DNA of 64,000 bases from Marinococcus luteus_A (GTDB taxonomy: Bacteria; Bacillota; Bacilli; Bacillales; Marinococcaceae): the NCBI RefSeq assembly GCF_034497705.1, contig NZ_JAXRUV010000001.1, forward strand, positions 1-64,000, given 5' to 3'. A program made the position numbers and the translations under genes. Positions within the stretch are counted from its first letter, which is position 1; each line of letters begins with the position of its first letter. The notes under the pieces were generated by a model, which was not told where the DNA came from, made no database searches, and saw nothing but the letters and a program-made list of their open reading frames with translations. Of this stretch, positions 14,752 to 23,584 are shown piece by piece.

Positions 14752-17696
14752 TAGCGGTTCTCCTTTCTAACCATGTCACCAGGGAAGATGTAATCATTAC
14801 GTTTCCATTTCCGTTCAACTTCCACACCGTTCTGCGGATTAGGATTTCCGTAACGGAAATTGTTTTTCGGCATCGGTGCTTCGCCGTCCGTACTGAGTAT
14901 TTCCATGAATACCTGCGTTTCCTTGTAGGCCGGTGTATCCGTATCCTTGTCAGCTTCGCTGCTCGTGAGGCGGTTGATGGCCGATTCGCCGGAATTATTC
15001 ATTGGAATGTAAAGCTGTTTTTCTTTCACGCGGTCAGTGACAAGCGCCTGGATGCGTACAGCCCCGTACGGCGATTTCAAGCGAACAAGAGCTCCGCTTT
15101 CGAGTCCGCGTTCTTCGGCGAGTTCCGGAGAAATTTCCACGAAATTGTCCGGAGTTTTCAGCGTGATCCCTTCCGTTTTGTACGTCATATTGCCTTCGTG
15201 GAAGTGCTCAAGCATCCGTCCGTTGTTCACATGCAGGTCGTACTGCTCGCCGAAGGTTTGCGGTTCGGTCCAGTGAACCGGATGGAATCTTGCTTTTCCG
15301 TTCGGAAACTGGAAGCGGGATTCGTAAAGAAGCGGCTCATCCTTGCCTTCTTTTGTTACAGGCCATACGAGAGAGTTGTATCCTTCAAGCCGTTCGTAGG
15401 AGACTCCTTCGAAGAACGGGGAGAGCGAAGCAGCTTCTGCCATAATTTCAGACGGGTGGCTGTAGTTCCAGTCTGCGCCCATCCGGTTGGCCACAAGCTG
15501 AAGAATCTCCCAGTCCGGCTTGGAGTTACCGAGTGGATCAAGCGCCTTGTATAAACGCTGAAAACGGCGCTCGGTGTTTACAAACGTGCCGTCTTTTTCG
15601 AGACTTGGGCTTGCAGGAAGTACAACGTCCGCAAACTTGGCGGTTTCGGATAAGAAAATGTCCTGGACCACGAAGAAATCAAGTTTTTCAAAGCCCTGCT
15701 GTACATAGTTAATGTTAGAGTCTACAAGTGCCATTTCCTCGCCTTTCAAATACAGGCTTCGCAGTCGGCCTTCGTGCATGGCATCCACCATTTCGTGGTT
15801 GGTCATGCCGACTTCACTGGAGAGCTCTGTGTTCCAGCCCTGTTCAAACTTGCGGCGGACGTTTTCGTCTTCCACAGATTGATAGCCGGGAAGCAGATTC
15901 GGGGCGCTGCCGAAGTCTGTAGCACCCTGGACGTTATTATGTCCGCGAAGCGGGTAGGAGCCGGTGCCGTGACGACCATAGTTGCCGGAGACAAGCAGGA
16001 GGTTCGATATTGCAGTACTTGTATCCGCGCCCCCGGAGTGCTGGGTAACACCCATCGCCCACAGGGCACAGGTAGTATCTGCTTCGTGAATGCTTTCAGC
16101 AATGCCAATCAATTCTTCACGGGAGAGACCGGTCTGCTCTACAGCGTAATCGATGGTGTACATCTCGAGTTCTTTCACAAAGTCGTCGTAGTAATCCACG
16201 CGTTCATTAATAAACTCTGTGTCTTCCCAGCCCTGGTCGATAATGTATTTTGCTACTGCGTTCAGCCATACAAGGTCCGAGCCTGGTTTCGGCTGGATAA
16301 ACATGTCCGAGCGTTCCGCCATTTCGTGTTTTCTGATGTCGGAGACGATCAGCTTCTGGTTGCGCAGCTTATGGGAGCTTTTAATCCGCGTGGCAAGAAC
16401 CGGGTGGGATTCAGATGTATTTGTCCCGACGGTAATAATAAGCTCCGCGTTTTTAATATCTTCTATCGTTCCGGTGTCCCCGCCGTAGCCGACTGTGCGG
16501 AAGAGGCCCTGAGTAGCAGGAGTCTGGCAGTACCGGGAACAGTTATCAATGTTGTTCGTGCCCATGACGGCACGGGAGAGCTTCTGCATAAGATAGGACT
16601 CTTCGTTCGTTGTCTTGGAAGAGCTGATAAATGCAAGAGAGTCGTTGCCGCTTTCTTCTTTAATGGAAGTGAAGTTCTTCTGAATAACATCTAAAGCATG
16701 CTCCCACGTGGTTTCGACAAATTGGCCGTTTTCACGGACGAGCGGATTCTGCAGACGTTCTTCGCTGTTTACAAAATCCCAGCCGAATTTGCCCTTCACA
16801 CAGGTGGAAATGCCGTTTGCAGGTGCTTCTGCCTGCGGCTCAATTTTAAGGATTTCACGATCCTTCGTCCAGACATCAAAGCTGCAGCCAACCCCGCAGT
16901 AAGTACAAACTGTTTTCGTTTTTTCAATACGGTCGTCGCGCATTTTGGATTCCATGTTGGAAAGGGCGAGAATCGAGCTGTATCCGGTTTCAACGTCCTT
17001 GGTGATATCGATCATCGGACGAAGGGTATCTTCTTTGATCCCGGTCATGTAGCCGGCTTCGCCTTCCATGTTTGTTTCGATTAAAGCGTTACATGGACAG
17101 ACAGTGGAACAGTGGCCACAGGATACACAGGAGGATTCGCCAATAGGAACATCGTTGTCCCAGATGACGCGGGGGCGTTCACGTTCCCAATCGATGGAAA
17201 GGGTTTCAGTCACCTGAACGTCCTGACAGGCTTCCACACAGCGTCCGCAGAGGATGCACTGATCCGGGTCATAGCGGTAGTGAGGGTTCGTATAATCTTT
17301 TTCATACGGCTTAGTTTCAAAGGGAACACTCTGGTGTTCGACACGCATTGCTTCCACCGTATTATGAATTTCACAGCCGCCGTTATTGTAATCACATACG
17401 GTACAATACAGCTCGTGATTGTGCAGGATCCGGTCCATCGCAATTTTTTGTGCCTGATCGACGTCAGGGGTGAGGGTTTCGATGACATCATCTTCTTTAA
17501 ATTCGGTGGAACAGGCACGGACAATTTCTCCGTTTACCTTCACCATACAGGTGTCACAGGTTTCAATTGCACCTAAGCTCGGATGATAACAGACGTTTGG
17601 GACTTCTTCATTGGTGCCGCGCGTGTAGTCGAGGATGGTAGAGTCATCCGATACTTTGCGCTCGGTGCCATTCATCGTTACTCGAATAATCGACAA
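14751..17696 (-). CDS. Molybdopterin formate dehydrogenase alpha subunit (FdhF/YrhE-like)
   Basis: 981 residues, nearly the same as B. subtilis YrhE. In order: a 2Fe-2S plant-ferredoxin-like domain (about 1-80), an NADH-dehydrogenase-G-type His/Cys region (CTVCDYNNGGC), two 4Fe-4S clusters (CILCGRCVEAC and CVSCGHCSTVCPC), a third 4Fe-4S site (CTYCGVGC) opening the molybdopterin oxidoreductase domain, and a C-terminal dinucleotide-binding domain. The position where some enzymes have selenocysteine is Cys, in CSRYCQTPAT. It oxidises formate to CO2. The TTG at 17696 lies 9 nt after GGAAGG; the ATG at 17705 directly abuts that ribosome binding site. Confidence 0.92.
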   Translation of the reverse strand: MSIIRVTMNGTERKVSDDSTILDYTRGTNEEVPNVCYHPSLGAIETCDTCMVKVNGEIVRACSTEFKEDDVIETLTPDVDQAQKIAMDRILHNHELYCTVCDYNNGGCEIHNTVEAMRVEHQSVPFETKPYEKDYTNPHYRYDPDQCILCGRCVEACQDVQVTETLSIDWERERPRVIWDNDVPIGESSCVSCGHCSTVCPCNALIETNMEGEAGYMTGIKEDTLRPMIDITKDVETGYSSILALSNMESKMRDDRIEKTKTVCTYCGVGCSFDVWTKDREILKIEPQAEAPANGISTCVKGKFGWDFVNSEERLQNPLVRENGQFVETTWEHALDVIQKNFTSIKEESGNDSLAFISSSKTTNEESYLMQKLSRAVMGTNNIDNCSRYCQTPATQGLFRTVGYGGDTGTIEDIKNAELIITVGTNTSESHPVLATRIKSSHKLRNQKLIVSDIRKHEMAERSDMFIQPKPGSDLVWLNAVAKYIIDQGWEDTEFINERVDYYDDFVKELEMYTIDYAVEQTGLSREELIGIAESIHEADTTCALWAMGVTQHSGGADTSTAISNLLLVSGNYGRHGTGSYPLRGHNNVQGATDFGSAPNLLPGYQSVEDENVRRKFEQGWNTELSSEVGMTNHEMVDAMHEGRLRSLYLKGEEMALVDSNINYVQQGFEKLDFFVVQDIFLSETAKFADVVLPASPSLEKDGTFVNTERRFQRLYKALDPLGNSKPDWEILQLVANRMGADWNYSHPSEIMAEAASLSPFFEGVSYERLEGYNSLVWPVTKEGKDEPLLYESRFQFPNGKARFHPVHWTEPQTFGEQYDLHVNNGRMLEHFHEGNMTYKTEGITLKTPDNFVEISPELAEERGLESGALVRLKSPYGAVRIQALVTDRVKEKQLYIPMNNSGESAINRLTSSEADKDTDTPAYKETQVFMEILSTDGEAPMPKNNFRYGNPNPQNGVEVERKWKRNDYIFPGDMVRKENR

Positions 17697-17807
17697 AATA
17701 ATCATCCTTCCATTTTGGAAATAAAGTTGGACTAAAGGAATAAAAAAGTAGTGGACGGTAGATGAATGCAGCACTCGCTTATGTAATAGACAAGGGAGTG
17801 CACCTTT

Positions 17808-17836
17808 ATTCTAGGGATTACAGACGAAAATGTAAA
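17808..17836 (-). promoter_or_regulatory. Sigma-A promoter for the formate dehydrogenase operon
   Basis: Minus strand TTTACA, 17 nt, TAGAAT, giving a leader of about 105 nt. Upstream there is a direct repeat of GTGGAAG (minus strand, about 17853-17869). The remainder of the 17697-18013 intergenic region shows nothing else I can name. Confidence 0.6.
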
Positions 17837-17930
17837 AAACAATAAAGGTATACTTCCACACTTCCACGAAACTAGAAACTTAAAACAATATTTTAATAAT
17901 GATCAGCCGCCCTGTTGACCCGGGTGGCAT

Positions 17931-17959
17931 TTGTGATTAAATCAAAACTAGATTATAAT
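17931..17959 (+). promoter_or_regulatory. Sigma-A promoter for the DUF2294 gene
   Basis: TTGTGA, 17 nt, TATAAT, 50 nt upstream of the DUF2294 start codon and divergent from the formate dehydrogenase promoter. Confidence 0.65.
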
Positions 17960-18013
17960 GCTTTTGGATAGTAAATATGTGAATAATACTTAAATTAAAG
18001 GACACTGATAAAC

Positions 18014-18466
18014 ATGAGGCCAACAGAAAACGAAAAGGATATCGCAAGCTTTGCCGGCAGACTGCTTCGGGAGAGATTCGGCAAAGGCCCGGAAGCTGCC
18101 CATGTCGTAATGCAGGGACCGTTCATCACCATCTACCTGCGTCATTTCCTGAGCCCAATGGAGCGGGTTATTCTCGAGCAGGAAGGTGAACAGGCAATTT
18201 TCCGTCTGCGTGAAAGCATGATGCACAAAATTGTTCCGGAAATTAACGGATATGTGCAGTCGGTCACCGGTCAGGTGTATAAAAACTTTTACCACGACAG
18301 TGATTTTAATAAAGAATCCAGTATTTTTGTCGGAATCGACGAAAATGCGTATGATGGCGAAAATCCGTTTAAAGAATACCCAGGTAAAAAGAAGCTGGAG
18401 GAAAGGGTTCGGCAGGTCACTGCAGAAGCGGAAAAGAACCCGACAAAGTCTTTTCAGGCATGCTGA
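18014..18466 (+). CDS. DUF2294/MpsC-family protein, N-terminal part of an apparently frameshifted gene
   Basis: 150 residues. The segment ERFGKGPEAAHVVMQGPFITIYLRHFLSPMER and the following VPEINGYVQSVTGQVYK match the DUF2294 (MpsC, named for a sodium-translocating membrane-potential system) family. Residues after about 140 (NPTKSFQAC, stop) look off-frame. The continuation is in the -1 frame from about 18433 and runs into the next entry. Divergent from formate dehydrogenase, next to which DUF2294 genes (YrhF in B. subtilis) are often found. Confidence 0.7.
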   Translation: MRPTENEKDIASFAGRLLRERFGKGPEAAHVVMQGPFITIYLRHFLSPMERVILEQEGEQAIFRLRESMMHKIVPEINGYVQSVTGQVYKNFYHDSDFNKESSIFVGIDENAYDGENPFKEYPGKKKLEERVRQVTAEAEKNPTKSFQAC

Positions 18467-18705
18467 ATAATAAGACTGTTCTCGTGATCCGGGAAGGACT
18501 GCTGATTAACATTGAAAAAGAGTTAGTGCAGCAGGGATATGAAGAACAACTGAAGGTAACTAAACGCAAGCTGGAAAAACGGCTGTTAACAGAAGGGAAG
18601 TCATTTACATCCATTGCGGGAATGAACATTGCTGATGTGTTTGTTGACTGGGATTTCGAACGGGACCGCAGCGTCATCGTCTTTATTATGAGCGGGTCCG
18701 GCTAG
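18460..18705 (+). CDS. DUF2294/MpsC-family protein, C-terminal part of the same frameshifted gene
   Basis: 81 residues from an internal ATG, starting LNNKTVLVIREGLL and containing KLEKRLLTEGKSFTSIAG and IADVFVDWDFERDRSVIVF, which is the second DUF2294-like half. Translating this frame backwards past the ATG gives EPDKVFSG, which joins smoothly to the upstream part if one A is added to the AAAA at 18432-18435. The internal ATG has no Shine-Dalgarno. The joined protein would be 230 residues. Either a true lesion, a sequencing error, or slippage. Confidence 0.6.
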   Translation: MLNNKTVLVIREGLLINIEKELVQQGYEEQLKVTKRKLEKRLLTEGKSFTSIAGMNIADVFVDWDFERDRSVIVFIMSGSG

Positions 18706-18733
18706 AACGAGGGAACCCCTCCAACCTTCTGTA

Positions 18734-18916
18734 TCAGCCCGCATATGCCTGAAAACAGTGGACGCAGTAAGAGTAGTTCTTTTGAGTGAGTGACTGCAAA
18801 GCAGCTTCTTCCAGCAGGCTTTCCCAGTCTGAGGGCCTGCTGTTGGTCATACAGCGGTCATTAACAAATACCGACTTGTGAATTTTTTGGCCGTCGTGAT
18901 CAATTAAAAATTTCAT
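18734..18916 (-). CDS. Small hypothetical protein with C-terminal CxxC
   Basis: 60 residues, soluble, ending in YCVHCFQAYAG, where a CxxC could bind metal. Not recognised. GAAAGGAG lies upstream but 14 nt from the ATG, longer than usual, and there is no alternative in-frame start. Composition looks like a real protein. Confidence 0.5.
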   Translation of the reverse strand: MKFLIDHDGQKIHKSVFVNDRCMTNSRPSDWESLLEEAALQSLTQKNYSYCVHCFQAYAG

Positions 18917-18952
18917 AAATTAAAAAGATACTCCTTTCATAAAACAAATAAA

Positions 18953-19006
18953 AAAAGCCAAAAAGATAAACAGGAGGCAGGTACCTCGTGTTTCTTTTTG
19001 GCTTAT
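18953..19006 (-). terminator. Terminator-like hairpin
   Basis: Long imperfect stem with ends AGCCAAAAAG and CTTTTTGGCT and an inner TAAACA/TGTTT pairing. The minus strand continues with seven T. It ends the 19132-19449 gene and leaves the 60-residue gene downstream. Confidence 0.7.
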
Positions 19007-19131
19007 GGGAAATAGCGCCATTGTCTATCCATTTCCACCGTTTATTTAATTGCTCTTAAGTAATTGCTTTGTATGTACACCCTAAAGGATATGGCGTTTA
19101 ATTGCAACCATGATAAAAACAGGCAGCAATG

Positions 19132-19449
19132 CTAATCGGTAGCCGGGGTGTCGACTAATCCAGTGAAGCGAAGGCGGAAAGACGTTTCGTCTTCATCAAT
19201 ATAGCCCCAGGCAATACGATCTTTTTTCCAAAAGATCTTAAACTGGTTACGGTCAACAATTTCAAAGCTGTCGCACTCTGAAATGATTCCAAGCGTCTCC
19301 AGTTCACGGCAGATTCTCTTTGTCTCTGATAAATACCACATATTCTCCCAGCGAGAGTGTTCAAAACGGCTTGTTATTTCTGCAATAACTTCAATAGAGC
19401 CATTTTGGAGAACACGGTACCGGCCGAAGGAAGCTGCTTGATATTCCAT
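19132..19449 (-). CDS. Hypothetical protein
   Basis: 105 residues, soluble, alternating beta and helix, rich in aromatic residues (WENMWYLSETKR, FKIFWKKDRIAWGY). Not recognised. ATG at 19449 follows GGGGAG by 7 nt, so the longer upstream frame is not used. Single gene between two terminator-like structures. Confidence 0.68.
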   Translation of the reverse strand: MEYQAASFGRYRVLQNGSIEVIAEITSRFEHSRWENMWYLSETKRICRELETLGIISECDSFEIVDRNQFKIFWKKDRIAWGYIDEDETSFRLRFTGLVDTPATD

Positions 19450-19595
19450 GTATTTCTCCCCATTCGTTTTTCTTTTATTATGCATGAAAAACTAGGTAAT
19501 TTCTACTTAAAAAACTCCCGGCCGAAGCCGGAAGTAAAAAGTGTTGGAGAGAAAGTGATGCTCGAATTAAATTTTTGAATCAGTGAAAAGCTGTT

Positions 19596-20042
19596 TTATT
19601 TCCATTTCATGACGACCTTCAATTTGTTCTGCTCAAAGTAGTAGGAGTCTATTTTTCCATAAGGAACTTTTTTCATAGGCTCAAATACTTCCAGGTGAAA
19701 ACCTGCCTGCTGCTCCTGAGCAGAGAAATAAGGCGGACGGTCGAAGATTTCCCTGAACACGTCGTCCGCTTCTAAAGGGGAGATGGATTTTAACGTAAAG
19801 TAAAGGGTCCGCTCTGAAGCGTGGGAAGGTTCAAGCAGCATGCTGAAGCGGCTCTGGCTGCTATCATTTTTAACGCCTTCAATACGCAGGACCTGGTCCT
19901 GGATATGAACGGCGGAAATATCCACATTGTCCATTTTTTTTACCTGAAGCACCTTTAAAAACATTTTTTCTGTTACTGGAATGGTTACTCCGTTTTCTTT
20001 TGCGTCAGTTACACGTTTTTTAATAGATGAAAAAAGACTCAC
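19596..20042 (-). CDS. Hypothetical protein
   Basis: 148 residues, soluble, beta-rich after an N-terminal helix (SLFSSIKKRVTDAKENGVTI). Not recognised. A GTG at 20042 is placed 7 nt after GAGGAGGAA, a strong ribosome binding site that overlaps the upstream in-frame ATG, so GTG is preferred. Confidence 0.65.
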   Translation of the reverse strand: MSLFSSIKKRVTDAKENGVTIPVTEKMFLKVLQVKKMDNVDISAVHIQDQVLRIEGVKNDSSQSRFSMLLEPSHASERTLYFTLKSISPLEADDVFREIFDRPPYFSAQEQQAGFHLEVFEPMKKVPYGKIDSYYFEQNKLKVVMKWK

Positions 20043-20189
20043 TATTGATTTCCTCCTCATAAATTGGCTACTTATATACATTCCCGGATAAGACTCTGAA
20101 GGAACGTCTTTTTTAGTTCAGAATGAATTTTCATTTACTTAATCAAAAGAAACAATAAAAGTATTCCTGCAAAGCTGTGTTTTTATAAA

Positions 20190-20208
20190 GTTTATTGATT
20201 AAACAAAC
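20190..20208 (+). promoter_or_regulatory. XylR operator upstream of the xylose symporter
   Basis: GTTTATT-GATTA-AACAAAC. Half-sites and 5-nt spacing match the Bacillus XylR box (GTTTGTT-N5-AACAAAC) with one mismatch. Confidence 0.8.
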
Positions 20209-20226
20209 AAAGAATTTTACCCTAAC

Positions 20227-20242
20227 TTGTGATCGCTTACAT
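20227..20242 (+). promoter_or_regulatory. CcpA cre site upstream of the xylose symporter
   Basis: TTGTGATCGCTTACAT fits the cre consensus TGWAANCGNTNWCA with one mismatch. It lies between the XylR operator and the coding region. Confidence 0.6.
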
Positions 20243-20264
20243 AAAGGAAGGGGGGAAGAGTAGC

Positions 20265-20291
20265 ATGTCTACTCAAGTATATGAATTCTAA
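20265..20291 (+). CDS. Possible 8-codon upstream ORF overlapping the symporter start
   Basis: ATG at 20265 has the well-placed GGAAGGGGGG ribosome binding site; it reads MSTQVYEF then TAA. The symporter ATG at 20281 lies inside it in another frame and has no ribosome binding site of its own. Either a coupling/leader peptide or the remnant of a frameshifted N terminus. Confidence 0.4.
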   Translation: MSTQVYEF

Positions 20292-21666
20292 ACGAACGAT
20301 GTATGTAGTATTAGTTACAATGGTAGCTACGCTTGGCGGCTTATTGTTTGGTTACGATACGGCTGTGATTTCCGGAGCGGAAGGCTCACTCCAGACCTAC
20401 TTTGCCGACAGTCTGAACCTAAGTCCGCTTATTCACGGTCTGACGGTTTCAAGCGCGCTTATCGGATGTATCATTGGCGGACTGATTTCCGGCTTTTTTG
20501 CAAATCGGGTAGGAAGAAAATTCACATTGATTATAGCAGCGGTTTTGTTTCTTCTTTCCGCATTGGGTTCAGCCTATCCGGAGTTTCTGTTTTTTGAAGC
20601 CGGGGATCCTTCTGTTGCCCTTTTAATTGTATTTAATATTTACCGGATTATCGGGGGTATCGGAGTAGGACTAGCCTCAGCGGTCGCACCTATGTATATT
20701 GGTGAAATGGCGCCGCCTAACATTAGGGGAAGACTTGTTTCTCTTAACCAGTTTGCGATTATTTTCGGTCAGTTTGTCGTGTACTTTGTCAACTGGGGGA
20801 TTGCCCGCGGACAAACAGCGGAATGGGTCGATGCGCTCGGCTGGAGGTATATGTTTGCTTCAGAAGCTATACCAGCTGCTTTGTTTTTGCTTTTTATGTT
20901 CATGGTGCCTGAGACGCCGAGGTATCTGGTTTCCAAAAACCGGGATGACAAAGCCATGAAAATTCTCTCAAGAATCTACGACCAGACAATGGCCAAGGCT
21001 ACGTTTTATGAAATTAATCAATCGTTTGATAAAAGTAAAGAAAAATTATTTGCTTACGGAAAATTGATTATTATTGTCGGTATTCTTTTGTCGGTTTTCC
21101 AGCAGTTTGTCGGCATTAACGTTGCCCTGTATTATGCCCCGAGAATATTTGAAAGCATGGGAGCGGCAAGAGACGCTTCTTTATTCCAGACCATTATTAT
21201 GGGGGCCGTCAACTTAATATTTACAGCCATTGCGATTATGACGGTGGATAAATTCGGACGTAAACCGCTGCTTATTATTGGCTCTATTGGTATGACCATA
21301 GGCATGTTTGGTGTTTCGGCTCTTGCTTTTACCGGCACGATTGGTATATCAACACTCGTATTTATCATCATTTATACTGCTTCGTTTATGATGTCGTGGG
21401 GACCGGTGGTATGGGTGCTTTTATCTGAAATATTTCCGAACAAAATCCGTGGCCAGGCTCTCGCTATTGCGGTGGCAGCCCAGTGGGCAGCGAACTATTT
21501 TATTTCTTCCACGTATCCAGCCATGATCGAGTTCAGCGGCGGATTAACTTACGGATTTTACGGTCTCATGAGCATATTGTCCGCTCTGTTTGTATGGAAA
21601 TTTGTTCCTGAAACGAAAGGGAAGACGCTTGAAGAAATAGAAATGGGATTAAAAAAAGTGAAGTGA
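20281..21666 (+). CDS. xylE: D-xylose:H+ symporter (XylE-like, MFS sugar porter)
   Basis: 461 residues with 12 membrane segments. The N terminus LVTMVATLGGLLFGYDTAVISG and the following SALIGCIIGG closely match E. coli XylE. Sugar-porter signatures NRVGRK, YIGEMAPPNIRGRLVS, VPETPRYL and QQFVGINVALYYAP, and the final PETKGKTLEEIE, are all present. It imports xylose with a proton. The context (XylR operator and cre upstream, xylosidase and xyl operon next door) fixes the substrate with good confidence. The start is odd: it lies within a short upstream ORF. Confidence 0.88.
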   Translation: MNSKRTMYVVLVTMVATLGGLLFGYDTAVISGAEGSLQTYFADSLNLSPLIHGLTVSSALIGCIIGGLISGFFANRVGRKFTLIIAAVLFLLSALGSAYPEFLFFEAGDPSVALLIVFNIYRIIGGIGVGLASAVAPMYIGEMAPPNIRGRLVSLNQFAIIFGQFVVYFVNWGIARGQTAEWVDALGWRYMFASEAIPAALFLLFMFMVPETPRYLVSKNRDDKAMKILSRIYDQTMAKATFYEINQSFDKSKEKLFAYGKLIIIVGILLSVFQQFVGINVALYYAPRIFESMGAARDASLFQTIIMGAVNLIFTAIAIMTVDKFGRKPLLIIGSIGMTIGMFGVSALAFTGTIGISTLVFIIIYTASFMMSWGPVVWVLLSEIFPNKIRGQALAIAVAAQWAANYFISSTYPAMIEFSGGLTYGFYGLMSILSALFVWKFVPETKGKTLEEIEMGLKKVK

Positions 21667-21674
21667 TTAAAAAA

Positions 21675-21706
21675 GAGGCCCGGCTGCACAAATGCAGCCG
21701 GGCCTT
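21675..21706. terminator. Bidirectional terminator
   Basis: About 13-bp stem AGGCCCGGCTGCA/TGCAGCCGGGCCT between the convergent symporter and xylosidase genes. Confidence 0.85.
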
Positions 21707-21713
21707 CTTAGTG

Positions 21714-23336
21714 TTATGCGTCGTTCTCTTCTTTAGGAGCGTAATGAAAATATTCAAAATCTGCAGGCTTGGAAGAAAAACTGTCCTGGCACTGCATACC
21801 GACAAAAGCGCCTGTGAAAAAGCCGTCGCCCTGGATATGGTCATCCGATAGTTTAGCGGAAGGAAAAGAAATATCCACTGTAGTCCAAGTGCTGCCATCA
21901 AAGGAGTAGGAAAACCAGTATTTGTCCATACGTACAGAGACTTTAAGATAAATCGTTTCTACATTGTGGTCAACCTCAATATCGCTGTCTCCAAGCGGCG
22001 TGTCAAACTGATAATGGTCATTAGTCAGAAGGGTTAAAATCCTTCCTTTACTTTCATCGTGGGTAATGTAAAAGTAAACCCAGTTTTGCGTATTGTAATA
22101 GCAGACCATGCCTGCGGACTGCTGAAAATGATCCGGATCAAATTGAATGGCGGTTTCAGCATCAAAATAAAAGTGCTGCCACCTTCTTGCGACAAATGCC
22201 TGGGTGAATTTAGAAGTCAGGGAGTCTTTACCGTACAGCCGCAAATAGCCTGGGCGGTCTTTAAGCGATAACGTATTTTCTTCTAAAGGGATCCGCAGTG
22301 TCTGGAAGCTTTTATCCAGATTACCGGTGTTAAAATGACTGTAAACAGGAGACGCTGATTGCTGTGGCTCTTCCGAAAGACCAGGGCCCTCCACGTATAG
22401 CGAAGGCTCATTGCCGCCGGCTATGTAAGGCCAATCTTTTTCCCAATAAACCTTTTGAATAGCAGTCTCCCGGCCGAGAGGGCAGAAGCCACGCGGATCC
22501 AACAAAGGTTTTTGCTCCTCTTTTAACGGACGACCGGTCAGATGCACAAAATACCAATCGCCGTTCTGCGTTTCCACAAGAGAGCCGTGCCCTGCTTTCT
22601 GCAGAGGGTTTCTCGGATAGGGCCAGGACGTAATAAACGGGTTTTCCGGGTGGACCTCGTAAGGGCCGAATAGTGATTTGGACCGTGCGATGGTAGCTGC
22701 GTGGTCAAAGGTAGTGCCCCCTTCTGCGGTAAGTAGATAATACCATCCATTAACTTTATATATATGTGGGCCCTCGGTCAGCTTGATATCTGTACCGGTG
22801 AAAATAATCTGCCGCTCACCGATCAGTTTTTCAGCTTTGGCGTCGTATTCCTGCAGAGCGATACCGTAAAAGCGGTGATTGCCCGGCCGGTAATCCCAGA
22901 CCATATTCAGCAGGTATTTTCTGCCGTCATCGTCATGGTAAAGGGAAGGGTCAAAGCCTGAACTGTTCAAATACACAGGGTCGCTCCATTCACCGTCAAT
23001 CGTATCGCAGGTGACGAGGTAATTATGGCCGTCCTTCCAAATGCCGTCGATTTGTTTAATATCTGAATAAATAAGCCAGAACTGGTTATCGTGCCAGGAG
23101 AGAGCGGGCGCCCAAACGCCGCCGGAGTCCGGATTGCCAGCCATATTCAGCTGGGAGATCCGCTCAAGAGGATGTTTGACGACTTCCCAGTTTTTTAAAT
23201 CCTTTGAGTGATGAATCTGCACCCCGGGGAACCATTCAAACGTGGAGGTAGCGATATAATAATTCTCTCCAGCTCTGCAAATACTCGGGTCAGGGTTAAA
23301 ACCAGTTAAAATTGGATTAGTAATTTGATCATTCAC
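21714..23336 (-). CDS. xynB: Beta-xylosidase, glycoside hydrolase family 43
   Basis: 540 residues. An N-terminal five-blade propeller (about 5-310) with the GH43 catalytic triad: general base Asp16 in FNPDPS, the pKa-modulating Asp in GFDPSLY near 127, and the general acid Glu in EGPHIY near 188. A C-terminal beta-sandwich (about 330-535) completes the XynB-type enzyme. It lacks a signal peptide, so it acts inside the cell on imported xylo-oligosaccharides. GTG start at 23336 follows AAGGAGG. Divergent from xylR, with a XylR operator and a cre site between. Confidence 0.95.
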   Translation of the reverse strand: MNDQITNPILTGFNPDPSICRAGENYYIATSTFEWFPGVQIHHSKDLKNWEVVKHPLERISQLNMAGNPDSGGVWAPALSWHDNQFWLIYSDIKQIDGIWKDGHNYLVTCDTIDGEWSDPVYLNSSGFDPSLYHDDDGRKYLLNMVWDYRPGNHRFYGIALQEYDAKAEKLIGERQIIFTGTDIKLTEGPHIYKVNGWYYLLTAEGGTTFDHAATIARSKSLFGPYEVHPENPFITSWPYPRNPLQKAGHGSLVETQNGDWYFVHLTGRPLKEEQKPLLDPRGFCPLGRETAIQKVYWEKDWPYIAGGNEPSLYVEGPGLSEEPQQSASPVYSHFNTGNLDKSFQTLRIPLEENTLSLKDRPGYLRLYGKDSLTSKFTQAFVARRWQHFYFDAETAIQFDPDHFQQSAGMVCYYNTQNWVYFYITHDESKGRILTLLTNDHYQFDTPLGDSDIEVDHNVETIYLKVSVRMDKYWFSYSFDGSTWTTVDISFPSAKLSDDHIQGDGFFTGAFVGMQCQDSFSSKPADFEYFHYAPKEENDA

Positions 23337-23354
23337 GAAAGTAGCCTCCTTAAA

Positions 23355-23370
23355 TTGGTAACGCTTTCAA
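23355..23370 (-). promoter_or_regulatory. CcpA cre site in the xynB leader
   Basis: TTGGTAACGCTTTCAA, two mismatches to the cre consensus, between the operator and the xynB start, where it could act as a roadblock. Confidence 0.5.
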
Positions 23371-23374
23371 AATA

Positions 23375-23393
23375 GATTGTATAAGCAATAAAC
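23375..23393 (-). promoter_or_regulatory. XylR operator of xynB
   Basis: Minus strand GTTTATT-GCTTA-TACAATC, flanked by TTA and TA as in the full B. subtilis xyl box; three mismatches in the half-sites. Confidence 0.65.
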
Positions 23394-23490
23394 TAAATAT
23401 AACTTAATTCCTGATTCTGCTCAACGGTCAATTTGTTTTAAAGCGAAAAAGTGGATGAAATCATAAATTATTGCATATAGATAACCTTAA

Positions 23491-23517
23491 CTTTGTTTAA
23501 TTAAAAAACTATATAAT
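23491..23517 (+). promoter_or_regulatory. XylR operator and -10 of the xylR promoter
   Basis: CTTTGTT-TAATT-AAAAAAC (23491-23509, two half-site mismatches) ends just before TATAAT (23512-23517), so XylR would repress its own gene. Confidence 0.6.
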
Positions 23518-23584
23518 GACCAAAAGAAAATGTATGCTATTATGTACGTAAACCGATCAAAATTGAGACGTAGGAGAAGATAAT

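Noticed and set aside
15774..16694. 306-codon plus-strand frame inside the formate dehydrogenase gene
   Set aside because: Antisense to a gene with complete cofactor motifs; no ribosome binding site or recognisable domain.
17931..17947. Fnr-like half palindrome TGTGATTAAATCA near the DUF2294 promoter
   Set aside because: Spacing between half-sites is too short for Fnr/Crp, and the bases are explained by the -35 element.
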